From: a virus
IMG/VR virus record: IMGVR_UViG_3300035204_000988
Span: 1-21,409 of that record
Strand: one strand, 5' to 3'
Length of the DNA: 21,409 nt
A model generated the notes under the pieces. That model did not search any database. It was given only the letters and a program-made list of their open reading frames with translations, and was not told where the DNA came from. Shown here one piece after another: positions 1-7,533 of the stretch; within the stretch, counting starts at the first letter, position 1; every line of letters begins with the position of its first letter. A program made the position numbers and the translations under genes.

Positions 1-2
1 CT

Positions 3-638
3 CGTCTGGTTATTGATGGCAAAAAAGTTCTGTACGTGTCCTTGGAGATGTCAGAGGACCGAGTTGCCCAAAGATTTGATAGTATTTTTACAAGGATTAA
101 GCAGTGTGAATTAAAAGGACGAGTTGAGGACTTAGCAAAGCGGGTTGAGGAAATGAATTCCTATGAGGGTTTAGGGGAACTAAGAATTAAGGAGTTCCCA
201 ACCAAGCGCCTAACCGTTGCGGGTCTTAGGGCTTATTTGAACCAGTTAAAGAATTATGATGATTTTTGCCCAGATGTAGTTGTTTTAGATTATTTGGAAT
301 TGATGACAGCTGCGGATGCCTCGATGTCTGAGTATATGTCTCAGGAGCGTATTGCGCAGGAACTTAGGGGACTGGCGGTTGAGCATCGGTTATTGGTTTG
401 GACGGCAACACAAACGAACAGACAAGGTAAATTGGTGGATATTATTACAGATGCCGAATTGGCTGATTCTTATGGGAAAATTCGGGTTTGTGATTTAGCT
501 TTTTCTATTAATCAAAAAGAACAAGAGTTTGATGAAGGGAAAGCTCGTTTATATGTTATGAAATCTCGAAACGGACGGGCAAGATTTATTGTGCCTATTC
601 GAATCGATTACAATAAGTTAGTGGTGACACAACAATAA
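3..638 (+). CDS. Replicative DnaB-type helicase, C-terminal part (5' end outside window)
   Basis: The reading frame is open from the first bases of the window, so the gene starts upstream and only the last 211 residues are visible. DnaB-type helicases are hexameric RecA-fold ATPases that unwind DNA at the phage fork. The visible part has the Ser-Leu-Glu-Met-Ser stretch that follows the Walker A strand in this family, then a Walker B strand ending in VVVLDYLELM, then a TQTNRQG segment resembling the usual sensor-like Gln motif. The Walker A loop must lie before base 3. A GTG at 36 is in frame but sits inside the conserved core, so it is not a start. The stop is one base before the next ATG. 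Family assignment is firm; the exact subfamily (DnaB, T4 gp41-like or T7 gp4-like) cannot be fixed without the N-terminus. Confidence 0.85.
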   Translation, partial: RLVIDGKKVLYVSLEMSEDRVAQRFDSIFTRIKQCELKGRVEDLAKRVEEMNSYEGLGELRIKEFPTKRLTVAGLRAYLNQLKNYDDFCPDVVVLDYLELMTAADASMSEYMSQERIAQELRGLAVEHRLLVWTATQTNRQGKLVDIITDAELADSYGKIRVCDLAFSINQKEQEFDEGKARLYVMKSRNGRARFIVPIRIDYNKLVVTQQ

Positions 639-639
639 T

Positions 640-984
640 ATGACTAAAAAATACCCTAAGTATACCCACCCGATGACCGTGTATACGGGAATAAAAACTT
701 TTACAATTAAACAGCAAGCGCTGACAAAAGATAATTTATACGGCTGTGTGGAGTTCCCGAAATCTTTAATAACGATTGACCCTAACCAGTGTGTTGAGGA
801 TTATAAAGGAACTTTACTTCACGAAATTTGTCACGTGGGTTTTGAGGTGTTTGGATTGAACGATGATGACGAAATACCCACAATAGGAAATGAGTATCTT
901 ACTAGTGTTACTTCAAATATGATTCAGCAACTGGCGGGTTTAAACCCTGACCTTTTTCAATTTATTTTTACAAAACAATGCTAG
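640..984 (+). CDS. Small HExxH putative zinc metallopeptidase-like protein
   Basis: A 114-residue protein. It carries HEICH at residues 61-65 within the helix LLHEICHVGFEVFGL, the zinc-binding pattern of gluzincin-type metallopeptidases. Glu85 in GNEYLT, about 20 residues later, is a plausible third ligand, as in ImmA/IrrE-like and other short phage metallopeptidase-like proteins. No signal peptide or membrane segment is seen, so it should act in the cytoplasm. It starts one base after the helicase stop and its end overlaps the next gene by 7 bases, so it is probably co-translated with replication genes. Substrate and activity are unknown. The zinc site is visible in sequence; protease activity is only inferred. 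Confidence 0.65.
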   Translation: MTKKYPKYTHPMTVYTGIKTFTIKQQALTKDNLYGCVEFPKSLITIDPNQCVEDYKGTLLHEICHVGFEVFGLNDDDEIPTIGNEYLTSVTSNMIQQLAGLNPDLFQFIFTKQC

Positions 985-1421
985 ATTTAAAAAATATTTA
1001 CGACACTCTTGAGGACCATTACATGGATATTACTAAGAAGTATTTATCCCTTTCGGAACACAATTTACAAGAGGTGATGACACAACACCCGTCTGTTTAT
1101 GCTTTTTTTGGGGGTGTCAATGCCTATGCCAAAAAAGAAATGGATTTGGCTTCCTTGCTGTTGGAAACGCGCGAAGCGGAACTAAGGGAAGCGAGACGTG
1201 AGGAACTTAAATCTTTAGGGCAAAAGGTCACGGACCGTTCCCTAGACGGATATTTGAAGACGCTTTCCGAGTTACAGGCTTTATCTGCCGGGGTAGTGAA
1301 GAAATCCCACAAATATCATTTATCTCGAAATATTATGTCCAGTTTGGACCACCAAAAGGATATAATAGTTCAACTAAGCGCAAATAAACGCGCAGAAACT
1401 AAACTAATCGAACAACTTTAA
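978..1421 (+). CDS. Unknown helical protein, possible UvsY-like recombination mediator
   Basis: A 147-residue, strongly helical, charged protein. Residues about 55-80 are rich in Glu, Arg and Leu and could form a coiled coil. The C-terminal third reads as another amphipathic helix ending near Leu-Ser-Ala-Asn-Lys-Arg-Ala-Glu. I do not recognise a named domain with certainty. Its size and helix-rich character are close to T4 UvsY (137 residues), which loads UvsX onto gp32-covered single strands. It lies directly upstream of a gp32-type protein, and a UvsX-type recombinase is at 7534 in the same window. Function is therefore a context-based guess. The start overlaps the previous gene by 7 bases and only 3 bases separate its stop from the gp32-like gene. 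Confidence 0.45.
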   Translation: MLDLKNIYDTLEDHYMDITKKYLSLSEHNLQEVMTQHPSVYAFFGGVNAYAKKEMDLASLLLETREAELREARREELKSLGQKVTDRSLDGYLKTLSELQALSAGVVKKSHKYHLSRNIMSSLDHQKDIIVQLSANKRAETKLIEQL

Positions 1422-1424
1422 ACT

Positions 1425-2186
1425 ATGGTTAACATTAACGAATTACGAAAAAAATACGAAGAAATCAACAGTACAGGCACGGGAAACTCCACGGAGTTTT
1501 TAAGCAAGTTTTTTATGATGGAAGAGGGCACCTCGGTGGTGCGGGTACTTCCTTGGAAAGATGAAGAGCAGGAGTTTTACACGGAGACTGCCATTCACCG
1601 TTTGGATGATAAGAACTATCATTGCCCTCGCGTTAAGGGGGACAAGTGTCCTGTTTGTGATAAATACTATGACCTCTGGAAGCAGATTAATGCTATCGGT
1701 AAGGATACCCCAAGGGGCCGAGACTTGGCCGATGTCGCTCGTCAGATTAAAGCTCGCAAGCGTTACTACTTAAATGTAGTGGACCGTCGGGATGGAAAAG
1801 TTAAAATTCTCTCCGTCGGGCAAAAGCTTTTTGGGAAGATTTTGGATTGCTTCTTTGACGAAGATTTTGGAGATATCACGGACGTGTCAGAAGGTTGGGA
1901 CTTTAAGATTGTTAAAGACACCCAAGGGCAGTGGCCAAATTATGATAAGTCCGCACCAAAACCAAAACAAAGTAAAGCAGGAAGTGACCAGGAAGTATCC
2001 CAATGGATGGATGAACTGCATGACATTCACGGTCTTGTTAAAATAGCTGATTATGATGACCTAAAAAATATGATGCTTGCTTTGGGGGGAGAGGATTCTG
2101 GTCCGGAGTCAAGTTCGTCCGTTTCTAAAAACGATGATGACGATGAGGATTACATGGCTCACCTTAAAAATCTTAAGGTTGACTGA
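1425..2186 (+). CDS. gp32: Single-stranded DNA-binding protein, T4 gp32 type
   Basis: A 253-residue protein of the T4 gene 32 family, which coats single-stranded DNA during replication, recombination and repair. Seen in order: a basic N-terminal segment (residues 1-15) of the kind used for cooperative binding; the strand VVRVLPW near 38-44; a zinc motif made from His58 or His66 with Cys67, Cys75 and Cys78 (CP, then KGDKCPVCDK); the core strand KRYYLNVVDRRDGKV at about 112-126; and an acidic Asp/Glu/Ser tail near 222-243. The acidic tail is the usual docking arm for partner proteins. The length is shorter than T4 gp32 (301) but normal for distant relatives. It follows the possible mediator gene by 3 bases. 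No clear SD precedes the ATG. Confidence 0.9.
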   Translation: MVNINELRKKYEEINSTGTGNSTEFLSKFFMMEEGTSVVRVLPWKDEEQEFYTETAIHRLDDKNYHCPRVKGDKCPVCDKYYDLWKQINAIGKDTPRGRDLADVARQIKARKRYYLNVVDRRDGKVKILSVGQKLFGKILDCFFDEDFGDITDVSEGWDFKIVKDTQGQWPNYDKSAPKPKQSKAGSDQEVSQWMDELHDIHGLVKIADYDDLKNMMLALGGEDSGPESSSSVSKNDDDDEDYMAHLKNLKVD

Positions 2187-2188
2187 GC

Positions 2189-3409
2189 ATGAGTAAGGAT
2201 AAGCTAAAAATTTTAGTTTGCCCATCAAATGAGGGGGGATGTGCGTACTATCGTATCATCCTCCCTATGCAAAAGTTGGAGGAGCACTTTGGTGAAGAGG
2301 TGGAGTTTAGGTGGGACTCAAATCCACTTGCGTGGGATAAGGATGCGAAAACCACAACACCTCCTGACTATGATTATGAGAATATAAAATGGGCGGATAT
2401 TGTCTTCACTCAGAATATTCATAACTTTGGAGGTCAGTACACGGCTGAAATATTACGTAAAGCAAATGAGTTTGGGAAATTCACACACTTTGATACAGAT
2501 GATTTACTAACGGATTTGTACCCGGAGCATCGTTTATACCAGGTGTACAAGGAGCAGAAGCTTGACGAAATTACGAAGTACATTTATAATAATGTAGATT
2601 TGGTTTCTGTTACTCAACGAAAGTTTGCAGAGCGCATCCGTCCTTTTGTAAAACGGGCTCTGGTTGTTATTAAAAACGCTATTGATTTTAATTTGGATGG
2701 CTGGAACGCTCCCAAGCTTAAAGCTGCGAGAAAAAATTTGTGTAGGCTCGGTTGGGTAGGAGGAATCCACCACGACGTGGACGTTAAGCAGTTTGCCGCC
2801 TTACCTCATCTTGTAAACCAAAAAGTTGGGAGAGAGCGGGTACATTGGGGCTTTTATGGAAGACCCCAGCGCGAACGCGACGAGAATGGAGTCCCTAAAA
2901 AGGAAGATTGGCAACAAGATGTTTGGGACTACTATGAACAACAGCTTATGAGGGGCTTTAAAGGGCAGAGAAACTATACTATTTACCCTGCGCTGCCTCC
3001 CAATGACTATGGGCGCTTTTACACTAACATTGACGTAAGTTTGGCATTTTTGGACCCAAACCCTTTCAATGATTCTAAGTCGGAAATCAAAGTAATCGAA
3101 GCAGGAAGGTATGGGGTACCTCTTGTAGCAACTAATATAGGTTGCTATGATGAGGTTATTGAAAATGGTGTTACAGGGTACCTTATTGACAAAAATAACC
3201 CAAAGACAGAGTGGTCTAGAATTTTAACTAGGTGTGTTAAAGATAAAAAGCATCGTGAAGAAATGGGTAGAAATTTAAAGAAAATTGTGGACGAGTACTA
3301 TGATATTAACAAGATTGTTGGTGGGCGTCTTCATTTGTATAAACAGCTGCTAGGTATGAAGGCCGAAGCGGAGCAAGAACGAAAAGAAAATATTCAGGAA
3401 GTCGGATGA
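2189..3409 (+). CDS. GT-B glycosyltransferase, GT4-like
   Basis: A 406-residue protein that should transfer a sugar from a nucleotide donor to an unknown acceptor in the cytoplasm. The N-terminal half opens with a Rossmann-type strand followed by GGCAYYRI, a segment frequent in phage and metagenomic GT4-like enzymes. The C-terminal half has the donor-site pattern EIKVIEAGRYGVPLVAT at about 299-315, where Glu299/Glu304 and the Gly-Val-Pro turn match the GT4 C-terminal motif, followed by ENGVTGYLI. No membrane segment is present. The ATG is 2 bases after the gp32-like stop, so the glycosylation block seems transcribed from the replication block. Donor and acceptor cannot be told from sequence. 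Confidence 0.85.
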   Translation: MSKDKLKILVCPSNEGGCAYYRIILPMQKLEEHFGEEVEFRWDSNPLAWDKDAKTTTPPDYDYENIKWADIVFTQNIHNFGGQYTAEILRKANEFGKFTHFDTDDLLTDLYPEHRLYQVYKEQKLDEITKYIYNNVDLVSVTQRKFAERIRPFVKRALVVIKNAIDFNLDGWNAPKLKAARKNLCRLGWVGGIHHDVDVKQFAALPHLVNQKVGRERVHWGFYGRPQRERDENGVPKKEDWQQDVWDYYEQQLMRGFKGQRNYTIYPALPPNDYGRFYTNIDVSLAFLDPNPFNDSKSEIKVIEAGRYGVPLVATNIGCYDEVIENGVTGYLIDKNNPKTEWSRILTRCVKDKKHREEMGRNLKKIVDEYYDINKIVGGRLHLYKQLLGMKAEAEQERKENIQEVG

Positions 3410-4212
3410 GAGAAAAAACTAGTATTGTAGCTTGTATGAAGAACGAGGCTCCTTACTTAAAGGAGTGGATTGAGTTCCATAAACTTGTGGGATTTGAACA
3501 TTTTTATTTGTATGACAATCAGTGCACTGATGACACTAGGGAGGTGCTAAAACCTTATGAAGAAAGTGGTCTTGTGACGGTGAACGAACTTCCATTACCA
3601 AATTGTCAGCTTGCCGCATACTACCATGCACTTTATTCCTATAGGTATGAGTGTGATTGGATGGCATTTATTGATATTGATGAGTTTCTATTTTCCCCGA
3701 AAGGAGAGGATATTAAGGTATTCTTAACAGACTTTAAAGCTTTGCCTGCAGTAACACCCCAGTGGATGACGTTTGGAAGTAATGGGCATGAACAAAAGCC
3801 TGAAGGTTTAGTGATTGAGAACTTTACGAAAAGGGGTCCCAGTGAGAAGGATGCGTTTGAACCAAATAAACACATCAAGTCTATTGTAAATCCAAAGGTT
3901 ACTGTTTGCCCCGCTGGGACACCCCATAATTTCTTTTATATGAGCCCTAACCCCCCTGTTAATGAGCAGGGGCACCAAAATACGGGTCCCTACCGTGAGG
4001 GGGAGTGGACCTATGATAAAATCCGTATCAACCACTATTATTGTAAATCTAAAGAAGAATACCAAGAGAAAATAAATAGGGGTCGTGCTGACGCACCACA
4101 GGCGGAACAAGAATTGTCACGAACCTGGGAAGATTTTGATAAGCATGACAATAATGAAGTTGAGGACTTAACCATTTTACAATACTTGAAGCCCCTAAAG
4201 GAACAATTATGA
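3406..4212 (+). CDS. Glycosyltransferase, GT92/GT2-like (GT-A fold)
   Basis: A 268-residue GT-A type enzyme. The opening TSIVACMKNEAPYLKEWIEF and the following FEHFYLYDNQCTDD are typical of the GT92 / Glyco_tranf_2_4 group. The metal-binding DxD is the Asp-Ile-Asp at 90-92 in AFIDIDEFLF. A conserved NHYYCKS segment occurs near residue 207, where this group has a His-Tyr-x-x-Lys-Ser pattern. It overlaps the previous gene by 4 bases (ATGA) and has AGGAA in front of the ATG, pointing to translational coupling. Many relatives act on cell-surface or capsule glycans; here the acceptor is unknown. Confidence 0.85.
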   Translation: MREKTSIVACMKNEAPYLKEWIEFHKLVGFEHFYLYDNQCTDDTREVLKPYEESGLVTVNELPLPNCQLAAYYHALYSYRYECDWMAFIDIDEFLFSPKGEDIKVFLTDFKALPAVTPQWMTFGSNGHEQKPEGLVIENFTKRGPSEKDAFEPNKHIKSIVNPKVTVCPAGTPHNFFYMSPNPPVNEQGHQNTGPYREGEWTYDKIRINHYYCKSKEEYQEKINRGRADAPQAEQELSRTWEDFDKHDNNEVEDLTILQYLKPLKEQL

Positions 4213-4925
4213 AGACATTTAAGCATTCTGGAGATTTAGGAGATATTATTTTTGGGCTGCCCGCTATGAAAGCGAAGGGGGGAGGTATTTTGTACCTGGA
4301 CCCAACGGGCGGCGAGGGGCAATTTGAGGGGTTAGCAATTGGTTCATCTGGGAAAACTAAACTAACAAAGGAAACCATTCTCGCGGCTAAAGAGTTTTTA
4401 GAAGCTCAACCTTATATTGACGAGGTTAAGTTGTGGGAGGGGGAGAAAGTTAATTATAACTTAGATGAATTTAGAAAGCATATTTCATTTAATAATCTTA
4501 CGAAATCACATTTGGAAGCTTTTAGTATCCCACATGATAAGGCTGATGTAAAATGGTTAAAATTGCCCTCAATGGATACTGTCTTACCAGAAGGGAAATC
4601 TTTTGTCGTGGCTCGTAATGTCAGGTACCAAGGGAACCACGCTTTTTGGGAACAGAACGCAGAGATGTTTAAAGAAAAGGCAGTTTTTGTGGGTTCGCCC
4701 TTTGAGCATGAAGTGTGGGAACACATATTTGGAGAAGGGTTGGAATATTTAAGCACCCCTACAATTATGCACCTGGCCCAAGCTATTAATGAGTGTAAGA
4801 CCTTTGTAGGCAATCAGGGGCTTCCCCATGCTATTGCCGAAGGCTTTAAAAAGCCCATGATTTGTGAGGTGGATAAGACTTACCCCGCCGCCGTTTTTAA
4901 GCGTGAGGATGCGAAGTACGTGTAA
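4209..4925 (+). CDS. GT-B glycosyltransferase, heptosyltransferase (GT9)-like
   Basis: A 238-residue protein, short for a GT-B enzyme. The N-terminus has HSGDLGDIIFGLPAM (6-20), the glycine-rich acceptor-side loop of the ADP-heptose:LPS heptosyltransferase family. The C-terminal half has VFVGSPFEHEVW (159-170) and TFVGNQGLPHAIAEGFKKP (198-216), corresponding to the donor-site Gly-x-x-(Gly/Ser)-x-x-H-x-A-x-x-x-x-x-P motif. The usual length is 320 or more, so the domains are trimmed, especially between the halves. It overlaps its upstream neighbour by 4 bases, with AAGGAA ahead of the ATG. The sugar donor need not be heptose; many phage and metagenomic members have unknown donors. Confidence 0.75.
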   Translation: MKTFKHSGDLGDIIFGLPAMKAKGGGILYLDPTGGEGQFEGLAIGSSGKTKLTKETILAAKEFLEAQPYIDEVKLWEGEKVNYNLDEFRKHISFNNLTKSHLEAFSIPHDKADVKWLKLPSMDTVLPEGKSFVVARNVRYQGNHAFWEQNAEMFKEKAVFVGSPFEHEVWEHIFGEGLEYLSTPTIMHLAQAINECKTFVGNQGLPHAIAEGFKKPMICEVDKTYPAAVFKREDAKYV

Positions 4926-5575
4926 TGGATATAACTGTTGTTTGTGTTGATGATGTGGACCCCTTGGAAGCGGACCGCGTTGTACGCCTGTCAGCGGATA
5001 AACTAAAGGCTAGAAAGTCCTTATTACTAACCAGCCATGTAAGACCGTCTAACGCAAAGGTAGAGTGGACCAAGATAAAACCCATTCGTGATGTTTATAG
5101 CTATAGTTGTTTTATTTTAGAAAAGTTAAAGGACTATGTGGATACTTCGCACGTGTTAGTTGTACAGAAGGATGGCTACGTGATTAATGCTAAAGCGTGG
5201 ACGGATGAGTTTCTTAAGTATGATTATATTGGGGCACCTTGGTATGGGTACAGTACGCTTGGTGTTGCAGAAGGGGCTGTGGGTAATGGAGGTTTTTCCT
5301 TGAGAAGCAAAGATTTTTTAGAAGCTGGAGCTCGGGTTTTAAAAGAGGCTCGAATAAAAAAACTTCCTGTTTTAGAAAAAACTCAAGGAGAGGATAACTT
5401 TCTTTGTGTCCAGAACTATAATAAAATGGTAAACCTTGGCATAAAATTTGCTCCAACTTATTTAGCCAACAAGTTTTCTACGGAGTTTGGTTATAATAAC
5501 TATGTTCCGTACTTAGACCAATTAGGGTTTCATGGACATTTGTCCCGAGAAACTGTGCCCTGTGATTTATTATGA
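4925..5575 (+). CDS. DUF5672-domain protein, predicted glycosyltransferase-like
   Basis: A 216-residue protein matching what I know of DUF5672, a family found beside glycosyltransferases. Diagnostic segments are HVLVVQKDGYVINAKAWTDE (77-95 region), FLKYDYIGAPWYG (96-108), AVGNGGFSLRSKDFL (118-132), GEDNFLC (155-161) and the end GFHGH (201-205). QxDG probably plays the DxD role, and GNGGFSLR resembles the acceptor-site loop of related GT-A enzymes. Function in the family is predicted rather than shown. The ATG shares one base with the previous stop (TAATG). The central position in the run supports a role in building the same glycan. Confidence 0.75.
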   Translation: MDITVVCVDDVDPLEADRVVRLSADKLKARKSLLLTSHVRPSNAKVEWTKIKPIRDVYSYSCFILEKLKDYVDTSHVLVVQKDGYVINAKAWTDEFLKYDYIGAPWYGYSTLGVAEGAVGNGGFSLRSKDFLEAGARVLKEARIKKLPVLEKTQGEDNFLCVQNYNKMVNLGIKFAPTYLANKFSTEFGYNNYVPYLDQLGFHGHLSRETVPCDLL

Positions 5576-6351
5576 TTTCAATTGTTATTAGTTATTGTTC
5601 GATGGAAAAACGCTTCATTCGTAAGATGCTTACGGAGTGTAAGAAGATTACGGACGATATTACGGTTATGCATGGAACTCACCTAATGAATGGGGACGAT
5701 GAGGACTTACCTTTTATTACTGACGTGTGTAATGAGTTTGAGGTTAACCGTGCTACCGTTGCATGGACTAATTTTATTCCCGCTAGAACATACCACAATT
5801 CCTTTAGGTGGTATGGATTAAAAGAATCTGGTACACAGCATGATATGGTATTGTTTTTAGATGCGGATGAAATTATTGATGGCGACTTGTTTGTGCAGTG
5901 GTGGAAGGCGAACAGTAGAATGTTGTCTCAGTACCCTGCGTATGCGTTTGAGGCATATTGGTATTTTCGTGAGCCCATTTATAGAGCCACTACAACGGAG
6001 CACGCTGGTTTGTTAATTCATAAAAAAGAAATTACAGAGCAGAATATATATAATGATATGCAAAGGTGGGGAATTGCCCCACTAAAACCCCACGTAATGG
6101 CACCGGGGGGAATCCCGATGATTCATCATTATAGTTGGGTACGTACAAAAGAAGAAATGATTATTAAAATACGAAATTGGGGGGATAAACATGTTACCCT
6201 TGCGTGCGGTAAAGCCGCAATGGGCTGTATTTCGGACGTACACGAAAGCTTTGAAACTCCTATTGACGAAAATTTTAGGGATTTTGTGCACGGGTACTCG
6301 TTTACCACAGTAAGTAATTTTATGGAGGAAGTTGATGCAATACAAAAATAA
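5572..6351 (+). CDS. Glycosyltransferase, GT2-like; paralogue of the gene at 14777
   Basis: A 259-residue GT-A type protein. It starts with the strand ISIVISYCSMEKRFIRKML, has a clear DxD as FLDADEIIDG (95-104), and near the C-terminus HHYSWVRTKEEM (185-196), where a conserved His often completes the active site. The gene at 14777 shares the opening (ISTVISY, then KFIRR), the DxD context (FLDGDEIVEGD), AGLLI and HHYSWVRSEEEM, so the two are diverged copies separated by about 9 kb. It overlaps the DUF5672 gene by 4 bases (ATGA). No SD is evident. Which sugar it moves is unknown. Confidence 0.8.
   Translation: MISIVISYCSMEKRFIRKMLTECKKITDDITVMHGTHLMNGDDEDLPFITDVCNEFEVNRATVAWTNFIPARTYHNSFRWYGLKESGTQHDMVLFLDADEIIDGDLFVQWWKANSRMLSQYPAYAFEAYWYFREPIYRATTTEHAGLLIHKKEITEQNIYNDMQRWGIAPLKPHVMAPGGIPMIHHYSWVRTKEEMIIKIRNWGDKHVTLACGKAAMGCISDVHESFETPIDENFRDFVHGYSFTTVSNFMEEVDAIQK
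6324..6328 (+). promoter_or_regulatory. Strong ribosome binding site setting the start of the small Lys/Pro-tailed gene
   Basis: GGAGG lies 6 bases before the ATG at 6335, inside the end of the preceding glycosyltransferase gene. It is one of few clear SD sequences in the window and decides between ATG 6335 and TTG 6332. Confidence 0.6.
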
Positions 6352-6550
6352 AACTGGAGGCACGGTTTACTTGCCAGATGGCACGGCGGTTCTTAGGGGG
6401 GAAGAGATTGAATTATCTCAATCTTATGGGGGCCTAACTCCTGTACAAAAAATTCCTCCCCCTAAGAAGACTGCACCAAAGAAAAAAGCTAAAAAAGCTA
6501 CCCTAGAATCTAAGCCGCGCCCTTCAAAGGATGAACAAGAAAAAAATTGA
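6335..6550 (+). CDS. Small protein with Lys/Pro-rich basic tail
   Basis: A 71-residue protein. The first half (MQYKNKTGGTVYLPDGTAVLRGEEIELS) looks like a small beta-rich fold. The second half, from about residue 38, is a low-complexity tail of Pro, Lys and Ala with PPPKK, PKKKAKKA and a charged end. The ATG at 6335 is chosen because GGAGG at 6324-6328 sits 6 bases upstream; an earlier in-frame TTG at 6332 is less likely. It overlaps the upstream glycosyltransferase by 17 bases and the downstream one by 20, so it belongs to the same unit. No known family is recognised. Because it sits inside a glycosyltransferase run, a virion-associated or acceptor role is possible but unproven. Confidence 0.65.
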   Translation: MQYKNKTGGTVYLPDGTAVLRGEEIELSQSYGGLTPVQKIPPPKKTAPKKKAKKATLESKPRPSKDEQEKN

Positions 6551-7325
6551 TATAGTCATGTTGTCATTTGCCAAAACTAAAGAGTTATGGCAAATGACCC
6601 AACAAGCTATTGATTCCCTTCATGCTTCCGAGGACCACATTGAATTTGATGTGTATGTAGTAGAATCAAACCCCCAAGTAGCATTTGCGGATTACAAGGG
6701 GATAAAAAAACTTTTGAAAATCCCAGAGGGAGTCTCATACCACTACAATAAATACTTAAATTTTGGTCTTGAGGAAGCGAGAAAGGAAAATACGGACCGT
6801 CTCGTTGCTTTGTGTAGTAACGATATCATTTTTTTCCCCCAGTGGGCGACCAGTATAATGACTGCCATAAAGGAAACGGACGCTTTGAGTGCCTGCCCTT
6901 TAGACCCTACTGTTCCTGAGCAACAGGGTATCACCGATATAGCTGAAGGATACGAAATCCGAAAGCATATTTCCGGTTGGTGTCTTGTTGGCACCCCGAA
7001 GATGTTTAAGGAAATAGGGAATTATTTGCCAGCTCCTACTGAAGTTTTCCATTGGGGCTCGGATGCTCTCTATGCTGACATGTTGTGGGAAAAGGACATG
7101 AAACATATTTTAGTTCCCAATTCCCAGGTAAGGCATTTAAGTGAGGTCACTTCCCGACGATTGCTGTCGCCTTCTGAGGTTCACGAGCATCATTGGGGTG
7201 CGTTTGACGGGTATCGTAGGTGGAAAGCCCTGAAAAAAACTCCTTTGGTTGCATACGGTCGCCCCGAGGCTTATTGTTTTGTTCTGGAAAATGGTGAGAT
7301 AGAGGAAAGGGATTCCCCTATATAA
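6531..7325 (+). CDS. Glycosyltransferase, GT2-like
   Basis: A 264-residue GT-A type protein. The N-terminal strand IDIVMLSFAKTKELWQMTQQAIDSL fits family 2 enzymes. The DxD position is ALCSNDIIFFPQW (94-105), an Asn-Asp form used by many bacterial GT2 members for a passing metal contact. A later FHWGSDALYADMLWEKD (173-189) matches the Glu/Asp-Asp catalytic region, and RHLSE follows. The ATG overlaps the upstream small gene by 20 bases. It ends the first glycosyltransferase run; 7 bases after its stop a 53-residue basic peptide begins. Donor and acceptor are unknown. Confidence 0.75.
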   Translation: MNKKKIDIVMLSFAKTKELWQMTQQAIDSLHASEDHIEFDVYVVESNPQVAFADYKGIKKLLKIPEGVSYHYNKYLNFGLEEARKENTDRLVALCSNDIIFFPQWATSIMTAIKETDALSACPLDPTVPEQQGITDIAEGYEIRKHISGWCLVGTPKMFKEIGNYLPAPTEVFHWGSDALYADMLWEKDMKHILVPNSQVRHLSEVTSRRLLSPSEVHEHHWGAFDGYRRWKALKKTPLVAYGRPEAYCFVLENGEIEERDSPI

Positions 7326-7326
7326 T
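7321..7326 (+). promoter_or_regulatory. Possible -10 box abutting the 53-residue peptide gene
   Basis: TATAAT at 7321-7326 within CTATATAATAATACT, ending 6 bases before the ATG at 7333. No good -35 is seen and no SD exists. If used, the transcript would begin at or next to the ATG. It could be chance in AT-rich sequence. Confidence 0.3.
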
Positions 7327-7332
7327 AATACT

Positions 7333-7494
7333 ATGAATATTCATCAACGTCGCCGCGCCGAGCGTGCCGCCATCCAAGCGGCTCAAATTAAAGCAGCCCA
7401 AGAGGAGGCAGCCGCAGCTGCCGCTGTCGCCACCCCAAAGAAGGCTCGCAAAAAGAAGTCCCCTAAAAAATCTACGTCCAAGAAAACTAGTTAA
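7333..7494 (+). CDS. 53-residue Ala/Lys-rich basic peptide, histone-tail-like
   Basis: A short ORF starting with ATG at 7333 and ending with TAA at 7492-7494. It begins with an Arg-rich segment (MNIHQRRRAERAA), continues as an Ala/Gln/Glu helix with a run of six Ala (residues 26-31), and ends with Lys/Ser/Pro repeats (TPKKARKKKSPKKSTSKKTS). That layout recalls histone H1 C-terminal tails and small phage or bacterial nucleoid-like proteins, but such composition converges easily. The sequence is GC-richer than its surroundings. It fills the gap between the glycosyltransferase run and uvsX. An alternative frame (7364-7549) is longer but runs across the uvsX start and is not credible. Function unknown; DNA binding is an inference from charge. 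Confidence 0.6.
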   Translation: MNIHQRRRAERAAIQAAQIKAAQEEAAAAAAVATPKKARKKKSPKKSTSKKTS

Positions 7495-7533
7495 TTTTGG
7501 TTGTTTTAGAGTGGGCTGTCCTTTTATACTAAC

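Noticed and set aside
4049-4378. Minus-strand ORF of 109 residues
   Set aside because: It lies opposite two well-supported glycosyltransferase genes and shows no motif.
4454-4813. Minus-strand ORF of 119 residues
   Set aside because: Antisense shadow of the GT9-like gene; no start signal or recognisable domain.
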